The notes beneath the pieces were generated by a model. That model did no database searches. It was not told the DNA's origin and saw nothing but the letters and a program-made list of their open reading frames with translations. From NCBI GenBank assembly GCA_019359515.1, contig JAHHHC010000046.1, positions 1 through 50,207 on the forward strand: a stretch of 50,207 bases of DNA. Reading direction: 5' to 3'. This document shows, one piece after another, positions 35,057 through 43,840 of this stretch. This stretch comes from Desmonostoc vinosum HA7617-LM4. Lineage in GTDB: Bacteria > Cyanobacteriota > Cyanobacteriia > Cyanobacteriales > Nostocaceae. The translations under genes and the position numbers were made by a program. The stretch's first letter is position 1, and each line of letters opens with the position of its first letter.

Positions 35057-35974
35057 TCAAAACAACCACAGCCAAAGTGGCATGGTAGCTAATAGTACCA
35101 TAACCCCAGCGGCTAGGGCGGTGACTGCTAGATCGCGATCGAGATTGAAGGTTTCGGCTATTATCAGTGTGGCGAAAGCTGGAGGCATTGCCATTTGTAG
35201 CACTATGACTTGGGCTATGGGGCCAGTTAATCCCAACAGTGGTAAGGTGCTGCCTAAAATCATGGGAACTAGTAGCATTTTGATTCCTAAACTCATTCCT
35301 GCCTGTGGTAGGCTGTGCCAAGACTTGAGCAGTGCCAGCCGCATCCCAATTAATACTAGAGATAAAGCAACACCACTCCAAGCCAATTTATCTAGGCAGA
35401 ATTCTACTATTGGGGGAATTGTTACCTGGCGAAATAGTAAGCCAAAACCGAAACTCCACAAAGCAGGATTAATTAAAATTGCTTTGGTGATTTGCCAATA
35501 ATTCTGGACACTACCGCCAAAATGTGCGCCTAGTGCCACTCCTAAGCTATATGAACCCAAAAAAGAACCTAGTAAATCGTAAAATAACGCCCAAGCAAAG
35601 TATTCCTCCCCTACCATGGTTAAAGTAATGGGAAAGCCAAGGTAGCCCGTGTTCCCCACCATTGCAGCTAGTATTAAACTACCTTGTGTTGATTGTTGGG
35701 GGATAGTGTTTCTGAAATAGGCTTGTCCTTTAATTCCTACCCAAGCGAGAAATGCTCCTAGTAAAATGGCTAGGTGAGCGATCGCTGGAGCAATCCAAAT
35801 TTGTTGTGATAGGTCGGCTTGTCGTAAAAAAAATACAATGCTTATGGGTGTCCCTACCCAGAAAAGTAACTGTGCTAACAAGGTGGGAACTGTGAGAGGT
35901 AGCCCACGTCCCAAAATAAATCCAATCAGGACTAATCCCCCCAGCTTGACGTATAGTTCTAGAAGATTGGTCAA
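35057..35974 (-). CDS. AEC-family (auxin efflux carrier-like) transporter
   Basis: A 305-residue membrane protein with about ten hydrophobic helices in two halves. Seen: LVLIGFILGRGLP, the MVGNTGYLGFPI motif of the first repeat, VVLQMAMPPAFATLIIAETF of the second repeat, and LWSFGFGLLF between them. Bacterial relatives export or import dicarboxylates such as malate; substrate is unknown here. The start is a TTG (complement of 35972-35974) with AGG 8 nt upstream; no ATG is available nearby upstream. It is divergent from the VanY-like gene (102 bp). Confidence 0.87.
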   Translation of the reverse strand: MTNLLELYVKLGGLVLIGFILGRGLPLTVPTLLAQLLFWVGTPISIVFFLRQADLSQQIWIAPAIAHLAILLGAFLAWVGIKGQAYFRNTIPQQSTQGSLILAAMVGNTGYLGFPITLTMVGEEYFAWALFYDLLGSFLGSYSLGVALGAHFGGSVQNYWQITKAILINPALWSFGFGLLFRQVTIPPIVEFCLDKLAWSGVALSLVLIGMRLALLKSWHSLPQAGMSLGIKMLLVPMILGSTLPLLGLTGPIAQVIVLQMAMPPAFATLIIAETFNLDRDLAVTALAAGVMVLLATMPLWLWLF

Positions 35975-36076
35975 GATTGTACCTAAGAACGACAGAAGTA
36001 AAATGCTACTTGTTGCATCTATTTTCGTCTAGTCTACAATCGGTTATGGCAATTCAACAAAAGCAGGAGTTGACCC

Positions 36077-36886
36077 TTGAATAGAGCTGGGTTTTCTAGA
36101 AAACCGCATAACTCATCTAATGATCCTGAAGACGATATCCCAGCTGCTTTACGTGATACTCCTGATGCAGCACCAATGAGGTTGCAACTCTGGATTTTGC
36201 TGGTTGGGGGAATCTCAGTATTTGTACTGCTGTCTATAGTTAGTGGTTTTATATTTTTTCTGACTGCACCTAAACAAACTACTGTTTCTCAACCTTTACT
36301 AGCTAATTCAGCGACGCCAGCGTCAGGGAATTCCGCTAATCAACAGAGCAATGGCAATACTTTGTTAGGACACATAACATACCCAGAAGCACCCCAGACA
36401 GAACTAGCGCCGATTTCCGCAAATGGGCGCATCACGATGCGAAAAACTGCTGCTCAAAAGTTACAGGAAATGGTGAGGGCTGCGCGGAGTGCAGGAATCA
36501 CTTTAATACCAATTTCTGGCTTTCGCTCAGTTAAAGACCAAGAACAGTTATTTTTTGGGGTTGGGGCGCAGCGAAATCAAGTACCAACAGAACGTGCTGC
36601 CTTGAGCGCTCCTCCTGGTTATAGCGAACATCATACAGGTTATGCGGTAGACCTTGGTGACGGGGCAGTACCAGCAACCAATCTCCAAACCAACTTTGAC
36701 AATACCAAAGCTTACCAATGGCTGCAAGCAAATGCAGCACGTTTTGGCTTTGAGATGTCCTTTCCCAAAGACAATGTTCAAGGCGTGAGTTATGAGCCTT
36801 GGCACTGGCGTTATGTAGGCGATCGCGATAGCTTAGAAATGTTCTACAGAGCCAAAAATCTCAAAACCGATAAGGTAGCTCAATAA
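36077..36886 (+). CDS. VanY-type D-alanyl-D-alanine carboxypeptidase (M15B)
   Basis: A 269-residue zinc carboxypeptidase that trims the terminal D-Ala from wall peptides. Seen: cytoplasmic N-terminus of 35 residues, one membrane helix (about 36-62, LWILLVGGISVFVLLSIVSG), a Ser/Asn-rich linker, then the M15 domain with SGFRSVKDQEQLFF, the zinc motif SEHHTGYAVDLGDG (His and Asp ligands) and EPWHWRYVG (catalytic Glu and third His). TTG 36077 is chosen because CAGGAG lies 8 nt upstream and the family N-terminus follows. It is convergent with the PBP2 pair, only 24 bp apart, so this corner is devoted to peptidoglycan. Confidence 0.92.
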   Translation: MNRAGFSRKPHNSSNDPEDDIPAALRDTPDAAPMRLQLWILLVGGISVFVLLSIVSGFIFFLTAPKQTTVSQPLLANSATPASGNSANQQSNGNTLLGHITYPEAPQTELAPISANGRITMRKTAAQKLQEMVRAARSAGITLIPISGFRSVKDQEQLFFGVGAQRNQVPTERAALSAPPGYSEHHTGYAVDLGDGAVPATNLQTNFDNTKAYQWLQANAARFGFEMSFPKDNVQGVSYEPWHWRYVGDRDSLEMFYRAKNLKTDKVAQ

Positions 36887-36910
36887 AAGATTACTCAAAT
36901 CAACCGTTAT

Positions 36911-38749
36911 TCAATTGTGCCGCTTGTTCTCTAATTTCTCTACCTCTGGTTTCTGAAACTTACCTGGGTACTTGCGCTGAAAATAGTCTTCCATAATTTG
37001 CAAAATCATCGGTGCTGCAACACTACCACCACCACCACCAGAATGTTCGGCAAATGCCACAATTAAAATTTCTGGCTTGTCGGCAGGCGCATAAGCACCA
37101 AACCAAGCGTGATTTTGTTTGACGCCACGCTTCCATGCTTCAGCTGTGCCACTTTTGCCAGATACTGGCGGAATTGTTGGCTGATTCAAAACTTTACCTG
37201 TTCCCTCGGCAACTACTTTCCGCAGTCCCTCACGGAGAATTTTGATAGTTGTCGGCTTCATATTTAAAGATTCTCGCCAACTTTTTGCTTCTTCGTTGTC
37301 TTTAAGTAAATGTGGCTGGACTCGGTAGCCGCCATTGGCTGGTACAGCAAACATAACTGCAACTTGTAGTGGAGTAGTTTGCAAAGCACCTTGACCAATT
37401 GACATATTAATGCTGTCACCTACAGTCCAGGGCATTTTCCAAACTTTTTGCTTCCATGTCTCATCTGGCACTAAACCCTTTGTTTCTTCTGAGGCAAATT
37501 CAACGCCGGTTTTCTTGCCAAATCCATATTTGCGAGTCCATTCAATCAAAGTTGGGCCACCAACTCCCCTACCAATTTGATAGAAGAAGGTATCACTACT
37601 CCACTGTAAGGCCCCAACAAAACCCAACGGGCCGAACCCGGCGTGATTCCACTCACCAAAGCGGGTACCACCAATATTCAAAGAACCGTAGGTTTGTAGT
37701 ACTGTACTAGGGGAAAATTTACCTGATTCTAAACCGGCTGTAGCGGTGACAATTTTAAAAGTGCTAGCGGGTGGAAAGGCACTCAAGGCACGATTAACCA
37801 AGGGATGGTCAGCACCTTGTACAGTTTGCCAATCTTTTTGACTAAGTTTCTGTTTAGAGAAAATATTCGGGTCGAAGGTGGGGTGAGATACCATTGCTAA
37901 AATGGCACCATTTTTGGGATCTAATGCGACGATCGCACCGTCACGGCCATTTAAAGCTTTTTCTGCTGCTTTTTGCATATCTAAATCGATTGTCAAGTGC
38001 AAGTCAGTACCAGCTTTTGCTTGCTTTTCTCCTAAAACCTTTTGCGGTCTTCCAGCACCGTCTACCTCGACCTGCTGACCACCCCACTCACCCCGCAGTG
38101 ATTTCTCATAAGCTTTTTCGATTCCCATCTGACCAATGACATCACCTAATCGGTAGCCTTCTTGCTTCTTTTGTTTTAATTGTTCGGCAGTTAGTTCTCG
38201 CGTATAACCTAATATGTGTGCTAATTCTTTACCATGGGGATAGTAACGTACTGCTTCTGTATGAATTTCTACGTCTTGAAGTTCCGATGTATATTCTTTC
38301 AAGGCGGTAATTTGCGCTTCATTTAAATCACGAGCAATCCGAATGAGTGAAGAAGAGTTAGCACCTGCCTCTTCTAGCTTCTTTTCCATCTCTTCTTGAG
38401 GCATATCTAGAATTTGCGATAAACGCCGCCCGACAATCGGCCACGAGGGTCTGTTATGTGCCATCGGCCATAAGTATACAGAACGAGGGTAGCGAGTACT
38501 AGCTAAAAGTTTGCCATTACGGTCAAAAATATTACCCCTTTCTGGATGCTTGGGGATCATCCTAATTCTGTTTCCCTCTGCTAATTTGCGATATTGTGCC
38601 CCTTCGATAATTTGCAGATATGCCAATCGTAAGCCAATACCGCTTACCATTAATAATGTAAATATTATGAAGAATACAGACTGAGAACTGCGTCCTACTG
38701 TACGAGTATCTTTTTTTCTCCCAAGTGGAGAAGGCTGTAATAGGGTCAT
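36911..38749 (-). CDS. mrdA: Penicillin-binding protein 2 (first of tandem pair)
   Basis: A 612-residue class B PBP, the transpeptidase of the elongation machinery. Seen: cytoplasmic N-terminus with GRKKDTRTVGR, one membrane helix (about 25-45), dimerisation domain (GNIFDRNGKLLASTRYPRSVY), and the transpeptidase domain with active-site S329 in PPASTFKIVT, SSD in QWSSDTFFYQ and KSGTAEAW. All motifs are intact. The downstream end carries a short charged tail (KPEVEKLENKRHN). It is roughly 75-80% identical to the PBP2 248 bp upstream, so this is a tandem duplicate. Gly-rich AEHSGGGGGSVAAP near the end differs from the sister (GENSGEHGGTVCGP). Confidence 0.95.
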   Translation of the reverse strand: MTLLQPSPLGRKKDTRTVGRSSQSVFFIIFTLLMVSGIGLRLAYLQIIEGAQYRKLAEGNRIRMIPKHPERGNIFDRNGKLLASTRYPRSVYLWPMAHNRPSWPIVGRRLSQILDMPQEEMEKKLEEAGANSSSLIRIARDLNEAQITALKEYTSELQDVEIHTEAVRYYPHGKELAHILGYTRELTAEQLKQKKQEGYRLGDVIGQMGIEKAYEKSLRGEWGGQQVEVDGAGRPQKVLGEKQAKAGTDLHLTIDLDMQKAAEKALNGRDGAIVALDPKNGAILAMVSHPTFDPNIFSKQKLSQKDWQTVQGADHPLVNRALSAFPPASTFKIVTATAGLESGKFSPSTVLQTYGSLNIGGTRFGEWNHAGFGPLGFVGALQWSSDTFFYQIGRGVGGPTLIEWTRKYGFGKKTGVEFASEETKGLVPDETWKQKVWKMPWTVGDSINMSIGQGALQTTPLQVAVMFAVPANGGYRVQPHLLKDNEEAKSWRESLNMKPTTIKILREGLRKVVAEGTGKVLNQPTIPPVSGKSGTAEAWKRGVKQNHAWFGAYAPADKPEILIVAFAEHSGGGGGSVAAPMILQIMEDYFQRKYPGKFQKPEVEKLENKRHN

Positions 38750-38785
38750 AAAATAAAACTAAATAGGAATTTACAATCTCTTGTG

Positions 38786-38806
38786 GGATGGGCGTCTCGC
38801 CCGTCC
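38786..38806. repeat. GC-rich hairpin repeat core
   Basis: GGATGGGCG TCT CGCCCGTCC within TCTTGTGGGATGGGC..., the same core as in the MITE-like element at 2630-2735 but without its TACAGCAC ends. It lies in the gap between the tandem PBP2 genes and could form a strong hairpin in the transcript that joins them. Confidence 0.75.
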
Positions 38807-38996
38807 GGTGCGGGTTAAAGAGCTTACACGAGAGTTTTATATCACATCATTTTAGCTGGATTACGCCAGTAGAATTTGTCCAAAGTCAAAAGTTCAGAAA
38901 ACCTTGACCAAAGAGGCAGGGGAAAGATGTCAAATTCCTGTCCCTTTTCTGGAAGTGCGATCGCAAAATATATTTACACCAGTTACATAAGTCTTG

Positions 38997-40832
38997 TTAA
39001 TCTACTTGAGTTTGAGCTACTGATTTCTCTAGTTTAGGTTTTTCATATCTGCCTGGATACTTATGTTGAAAATAAGCCTCTAAAACCTGTAAAACCATCG
39101 GCCCGCAGACCGTACCACCATGCTCACCGGAGTTTTCACCAAAAGCGACAACTAGAATCTCTGGCTGATTGCTGGGGGCATAAGCACCAAACCAAGTATG
39201 ATTTGGGCGACCAGTACCAGCTTCCGCAGTACCACTCTTACCAGCAGCTGGGGGAATCGATGGCACGTTTAAGCGCTTACCTGTACCATCACTGATGACT
39301 TTGCGTAGTCCCTCACGGAGAACTTTGATAGTTTCTGGCTTCATGTTCAAGGATTCTCGCCAATTTTTTGCGGCTTGATTGTCCTTGAGTAAGTGCGGCT
39401 TAACTCGATATCCACCATTAGCAGGAACCGCAAACATAATCGCTGCTTGCAGGGGTGTGACTTGTAAAGCACCTTGACCAATTGACATGTTTATAGTGTC
39501 ACCGATAGTCCAAGGTATTTTCCATGCTTTCTGCTTCCAAATTTCATCTGGAACCAAGCCTTTTGCTTCTTCACTGGCAAACTCTATGCCTGTTTTTTGC
39601 CCAAATCCATATTTGCGACTCCATTCAATTAAAGTCGGGCCACCGACTTTTTTCCCAACCTGATAAAAGAAGGTATCACTACTCATGGCGATCGCACCAG
39701 GAAATCCCAACGGCCCAAATCCGGCGTGATTCCACTCACCAAAAGTTACTCCGCCGATGGTGAGATAACCGAAGGTTTGTAATACTGTACCCGGTGAAAA
39801 TTCACCCGATTCTATCCCAGCAGTTGTAGTCACAATTTTAAAAGTGCTGGCGGGTGGAAAGGCGCTAAGGACTCGATTCACCAAGGGATGGTCTTTACTT
39901 TGTACGCTTTCCCAATCTTGTTGACTCAATTTCTGCTTCGAGAAAATATTCGGATCAAAGGTGGGATAAGATACCATTGCTAAAACCGCACCGTTATTGG
40001 GGTCTAATACTACGATCGCACCTCGCAGATTTCCTAAAGCTTTGACCGCTGCTTGTTGCAAGTCCAAATCTATAGTCAAGTGTAAATCGTTACCAGCTTT
40101 TGCTTGTTTTTCTCCCAAAACTTTTTGCGGGCGTCCAGCACCATCTACCTCTACTTGCTGACCACCCCACTCGCCTCGCAGTGATTTTTCATAAGCTTTT
40201 TCTATGCCCATCTGGCCAATGACATCGCCTAATCGATAGCCTTCCTGCTTCTTTGTTTTTAACTGTTCAGCAGTTAACTCCCGTGTGTAACCTAACACAT
40301 GAGCTAATGCTTGACCGTGGGGATAGTAGCGTACCGCATCAGTATTTATTTCTACGTCTTTAAGTTCACTTTTATATTCTTTTAATGCTGTAATTTGTGA
40401 TTCATTAACATCACGAGCAATCCGAATCAGCGACGAAGAATTAGCACCTGCCTCTTCTAATTTGCTTTCCATCTCCTCTTGGGGAATGTTGAGAATTTGT
40501 GATAGACGCCGACCGACAACCGACCATGAAGGTTTGGTATGTGCCATTGGCCACAAATATACAGAATGCGGATAACGAGTACTCGCTAAAAGTTTGCCAT
40601 TACGGTCAAAAATATTACCTCTTTCTGGCTGTTTTGGGATGATCTGAATCCGGTTTGTTTCTGCTCTGGCACGGAGTTTCGGCCCTTCTATAATTTGTAA
40701 ATAAGTCAAACGAGCTTCAATACCGCCAACCATTAATAGAGTAAACATAATTAGAAATACTGGTTGGAGACCACGCCCGACTGTGCGTGTATCTTTTCTG
40801 CTCCCAAGTAGAGATGATGGTGATAAAGGCAT
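38997..40832 (-). CDS. mrdA: Penicillin-binding protein 2 (second of tandem pair)
   Basis: A 611-residue class B PBP with the same layout as its neighbour: basic GSRKDTRTVGR cytoplasmic start, membrane helix, GNIFDRNGKLLASTRYPHSVY dimerisation region, S329 in PPASTFKIVT, SSD in AMSSDTFFYQ, KSGTAEAG. Both are full-length and lack any disabling change. It is upstream of the other copy on the same strand, 247 bp apart. Which copy works with RodA in elongation and which might serve a specialised wall (for example heterocyst or akinete) cannot be told from sequence. Confidence 0.95.
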   Translation of the reverse strand: MPLSPSSLLGSRKDTRTVGRGLQPVFLIMFTLLMVGGIEARLTYLQIIEGPKLRARAETNRIQIIPKQPERGNIFDRNGKLLASTRYPHSVYLWPMAHTKPSWSVVGRRLSQILNIPQEEMESKLEEAGANSSSLIRIARDVNESQITALKEYKSELKDVEINTDAVRYYPHGQALAHVLGYTRELTAEQLKTKKQEGYRLGDVIGQMGIEKAYEKSLRGEWGGQQVEVDGAGRPQKVLGEKQAKAGNDLHLTIDLDLQQAAVKALGNLRGAIVVLDPNNGAVLAMVSYPTFDPNIFSKQKLSQQDWESVQSKDHPLVNRVLSAFPPASTFKIVTTTAGIESGEFSPGTVLQTFGYLTIGGVTFGEWNHAGFGPLGFPGAIAMSSDTFFYQVGKKVGGPTLIEWSRKYGFGQKTGIEFASEEAKGLVPDEIWKQKAWKIPWTIGDTINMSIGQGALQVTPLQAAIMFAVPANGGYRVKPHLLKDNQAAKNWRESLNMKPETIKVLREGLRKVISDGTGKRLNVPSIPPAAGKSGTAEAGTGRPNHTWFGAYAPSNQPEILVVAFGENSGEHGGTVCGPMVLQVLEAYFQHKYPGRYEKPKLEKSVAQTQVD

Positions 40833-41109
40833 AAGATGAGTAGGGGTTAGGGACTAGGGACTAGAGGCTAGAGAAGTTTTCTAAAATTTAGGAGGCCAAA
40901 GCAGAAACCATAATTTTTTTGCTTCCCAGTTCCTTTGACCCAGAAGATAAAAAGTGAAGTATAAAGGATGAAGTTAAAAGTCAACGGAGAAATCTACTAG
41001 GTTTAACTGGCGCGGAAGGAATAAAAATTATATCCTTCATCTTTTATACATTTTTAGACTATTTTTGATTGATTCCACTACGTAAGATCACGGCATTCTA
41101 CTGAGGATT

Positions 41110-42231
41110 ATGGCTCAAACTGTCATGCAAAATCAGAGGGGGATAACAAGTTTTCAGCCACTTGATGTTGAGTTGCGTAATGTTTTCAAGTTCTTTAACC
41201 AAGAACTAGCAGTCCACGGTATAGACTTGGATATCAAACAGGGAGAATTTTTTAGTATTCTCGGCCCTTCTGGTTGTGGTAAAACTACTACGCTACGTTT
41301 AATCGCTGGATTTGAACGGGCTGATGCTGGTAAAGTATTGATTCAGGGCAAGTCGATGACTAATGTGCCCCCTTACCGCAGACCCGTAAATACTGTATTT
41401 CAAAGTTATGCTCTGTTTAACCACCTGAATGTGTGGGACAATATCGCTTTTGGACTGCGGTTAAAAAAATTACGCAAATCAGAAATTGAAAATAGAGTCC
41501 AAGAAGCATTGAAACTAGTGAAAATGGAGAGTTTGCGATCGCGTTCTCCTAGTCAACTTTCTGGTGGTCAACAGCAGAGGGTCGCCCTAGCAAGGGCTTT
41601 GGTCAATCGTCCTGCTGTCTTGCTGCTGGATGAGCCATTGGGGGCGTTAGATTTAAAGCTACGTAAGGAAATGCAGGTTGAGTTGTCAAATTTACACAAG
41701 GACTTGGGATTAACCTTTGTGATGGTGACACACGACCAAGAAGAGGCGCTATCGTTGAGCGATCGCATTGCCGTGATGAATCAAGGCAAAATAGAGCAAA
41801 TTGGCACTCCCAGCCAAATTTATGAATGTCCCCAAACACCCTTTGTCGCTGATTTTATCGGTGAGACTAATTTATTCACTGGTGAAATCGTGGAAGTGGA
41901 CTCTTCTAATATCAAAGTTGCGACCAAAACAGGACTGACAATTGTTGTTAATCGCACCGAAGAAACACCAACTGAGCTATCAAAAACAGTAGTAGTTAGT
42001 GTACGTCCAGAAAAAATCCAGCTTTCACTTTATCCACCCACTTTACCAACAAACTACTTTGAAGGAAAGCTGAACAATATCATGTATTTGGGTACTCATG
42101 TTAATTATGTTGTCGAATTAACAAACGGCATCAAAATTAATGTTTTACAACCCAATACTTTTGGTAGCTTACCAGACCAAGATACACTTATATATGTTTG
42201 GTGGGCAGAAACTGATTCTTTAGCATTATGA
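41110..42231 (+). CDS. potA: Spermidine/putrescine ABC transporter ATP-binding protein
   Basis: A 373-residue ABC ATPase. Seen: Walker [12 protein letters not shown]-loop FQSYALF, signature [15 protein letters not shown], Walker [14 protein letters not shown]-loop VTHDQEEAL, then a C-terminal TOBE domain (about 270-373; [21 protein letters not shown]). The gene order with potD and potB and the [17 protein letters not shown] region fit the polyamine (PotA) group. There is an unusual N-terminal extension of about 20 residues. It is followed by 280 bp of repeats before potD, so transcription of the set as one operon would have to pass a hairpin element. Confidence 0.93.
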   Translation: MAQTVMQNQRGITSFQPLDVELRNVFKFFNQELAVHGIDLDIKQGEFFSILGPSGCGKTTTLRLIAGFERADAGKVLIQGKSMTNVPPYRRPVNTVFQSYALFNHLNVWDNIAFGLRLKKLRKSEIENRVQEALKLVKMESLRSRSPSQLSGGQQQRVALARALVNRPAVLLLDEPLGALDLKLRKEMQVELSNLHKDLGLTFVMVTHDQEEALSLSDRIAVMNQGKIEQIGTPSQIYECPQTPFVADFIGETNLFTGEIVEVDSSNIKVATKTGLTIVVNRTEETPTELSKTVVVSVRPEKIQLSLYPPTLPTNYFEGKLNNIMYLGTHVNYVVELTNGIKINVLQPNTFGSLPDQDTLIYVWWAETDSLAL

Positions 42232-42350
42232 TCCTCTGTGCCGAAGTTGCTGAAATTTATATAGTTGAAACTGTAACTTCAACTTTCTAGAATTTGATGT
42301 TTGTTTTTATCGTTCTGAGTTGGCATTTAAAGTACGCCCAGCGGTTAAAT

Positions 42351-42406
42351 AATTCGTAATTCGTAATTCATAATTCGTAATTCATAATTCGTAATTCATA
42401 ATTCGT
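42351..42406. repeat. AATTCGT/AATTCAT heptad array
   Basis: Eight contiguous 7-bp units alternating AATTCGT and AATTCAT between potA and potD, abutting the inverted-repeat element at 42411. It has AT-rich units but the same 7-bp period as the GGGGACT arrays. Confidence 0.92.
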
Positions 42407-42410
42407 AATT

Positions 42411-42492
42411 AAGTTTTGTAATGGGAATTTGACCCCAACACAAAACTTGCCGGTTATGGAATCGGGGGACTTAAACCCACGGAAGTGGTTAA
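42411..42492. repeat. Inverted-repeat element, copy 1 (upstream of potD)
   Basis: An 82-bp element beginning with perfect 9-bp arms AAGTTTTGT (42411-42419) and ACAAAACTT (42440-42448), followed by GGTTATGGAATCGGGGGAC..AACCCACGGAA. A near-copy lies at 43718-43798, just after potD. It could form a hairpin in the pot mRNA. Confidence 0.85.
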
Positions 42493-42517
42493 AACTGGAG
42501 GATTTTGACTATTGAAA

Positions 42518-43603
42518 ATGACTACAAGACGACAATTTTTAAAAGGACTAGCAACACTTTCTAGTTTGTCTTTAACTAGTTGTGGTTGGAAGCTGGCTGA
42601 TGTCAGAGCTACTTCTATTAACTCTGGTCAACGTGACCAACTTTATATCTATACTTGGACACAATATACTGACAGACAACTATTCAAAACATTTAGTGCC
42701 CAAACAGGCATGAAAGTGTTAGCAGATGTGTATGATTCTAACGATGTCATGCTAGCTAAATTACAAGCTGGGGGTGGTGGGGCTTATAGCATTATCTATC
42801 CATCTGATTATATGGTACAGAAGATGGTAGATAAGGATTTATTAGTAGAAATAAATCACGATCGCCTGATTGGTTTAGAGAATTTGTTACCCCGATTTAG
42901 TAATCCTAGTTATGATCCCAATAATCGTTATAGTATTCCTTTTAATTGGGGGACAACGGGGTTAATCTATAATTCTGAAAAAATCAAAGATGCACCAGAA
43001 GATTGGGAATATTTATGGCAAAATCAAGAGCGACTTAATAAACGCATAACTTTGCTCAATGACGTTAGAGAAGTTATGGGTGCAGTGTTGCGGATGCTGG
43101 GCTATTCCTATAACTCACGCAACGCAACAGAAATTAAACAAGCTTATGAAAAGTTGACATTATTAAAACCAGCGATCGCAGCTTTTGATACCGATGCCTG
43201 GCAAAATCAAATTATGGCTGGAGACTTACTTATGGCAATGTGTTACTCAACTGATGCAGTCAAAATATCTCAAGAAAACCCCAAGTTAAAATATGTAATT
43301 CCTCGTAGTGGTTCTTCATTATGGACTGATACCATTGTAATTCCCAAATCAGCCCCGAATTTAGCCGGAGCTTATACTTGGATCAACTTTATTTTACAAC
43401 CCGAAGTAGCAGCCCAAATCAGTAAAGGTTTAAATATTTCCACACCAAATAGTGCCGGATTTGAACAATTACCAAAAAGAATAAAAAACAATGCTAATTT
43501 ATTTCCCCCAGAGTCAATTTTGACCAATTGTGAACGTATCACTCCTTTAGGACAAACTGAAGAAATTTACGACCGCTATTGGACTCAATTAACTAGTAGT
43601 TAA
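42518..43603 (+). CDS. potD: Spermidine/putrescine-binding periplasmic protein
   Basis: A 361-residue substrate-binding protein. Seen: twin-arginine motif TTRRQFLKG at the very N-terminus, hydrophobic stretch and lipobox LTSCG (Cys at about 22), then YIYTWTQYTDRQLFKTFSAQTG, YDSNDVMLAKLQAGG, YDPNNRYSIPFNWGTTGLIYN and the PotD-family acidic and aromatic pocket residues. It is probably exported folded by Tat and lipid-anchored. ATG 42518 gives the Tat motif at residues 3-4; a TTG at 42512 is better spaced (10 nt) from GGAGG at 42497-42501 and would add two residues. The gene is flanked on both sides by copies of the same inverted-repeat element. Confidence 0.92.
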   Translation: MTTRRQFLKGLATLSSLSLTSCGWKLADVRATSINSGQRDQLYIYTWTQYTDRQLFKTFSAQTGMKVLADVYDSNDVMLAKLQAGGGGAYSIIYPSDYMVQKMVDKDLLVEINHDRLIGLENLLPRFSNPSYDPNNRYSIPFNWGTTGLIYNSEKIKDAPEDWEYLWQNQERLNKRITLLNDVREVMGAVLRMLGYSYNSRNATEIKQAYEKLTLLKPAIAAFDTDAWQNQIMAGDLLMAMCYSTDAVKISQENPKLKYVIPRSGSSLWTDTIVIPKSAPNLAGAYTWINFILQPEVAAQISKGLNISTPNSAGFEQLPKRIKNNANLFPPESILTNCERITPLGQTEEIYDRYWTQLTSS

Positions 43604-43606
43604 ATT

Positions 43607-43717
43607 AATTCGTAATTCGTAATGACGCGACGCTCCTGTGTCGCTCTAAGCGAAGCTATGCCGCAGGCTTTACGCTAACGCTATCGCGGACTCGCTACCG
43701 CTGCGAAGCGCGTAATT
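43607..43717. repeat. Interspersed palindromic repeat (single unit)
   Basis: Nearly identical over its first 85 or so bases to 27760-27877 (AATTCGTAATTCGTAATGACGCGACG...), including the GACGCTCCTGTGTCGC stem and the CTATGCCGCAGGC core. It starts 3 bp after the potD stop and runs directly into the second inverted-repeat element. Confidence 0.88.
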
Positions 43718-43798
43718 AAGTTTTGTAATGGGGATTTGACCCAACACAAAACTTACAGGTTATAGAACTGGGGGACTTCAACCCACGGAACTAGTTAA
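43718..43798. repeat. Inverted-repeat element, copy 2 (upstream of potB)
   Basis: The second copy of the element at 42411-42492. The AAGTTTTGT/ACAAAACTT arms are conserved and about 85% of bases are the same, including GGGGGACTT.AACCCACGGAA. It lies 43 bp before the potB start. Confidence 0.85.
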
Positions 43799-43840
43799 GT
43801 TAATTCAAAATTCAAAACTAAAAATTACTAATACAGCTTT

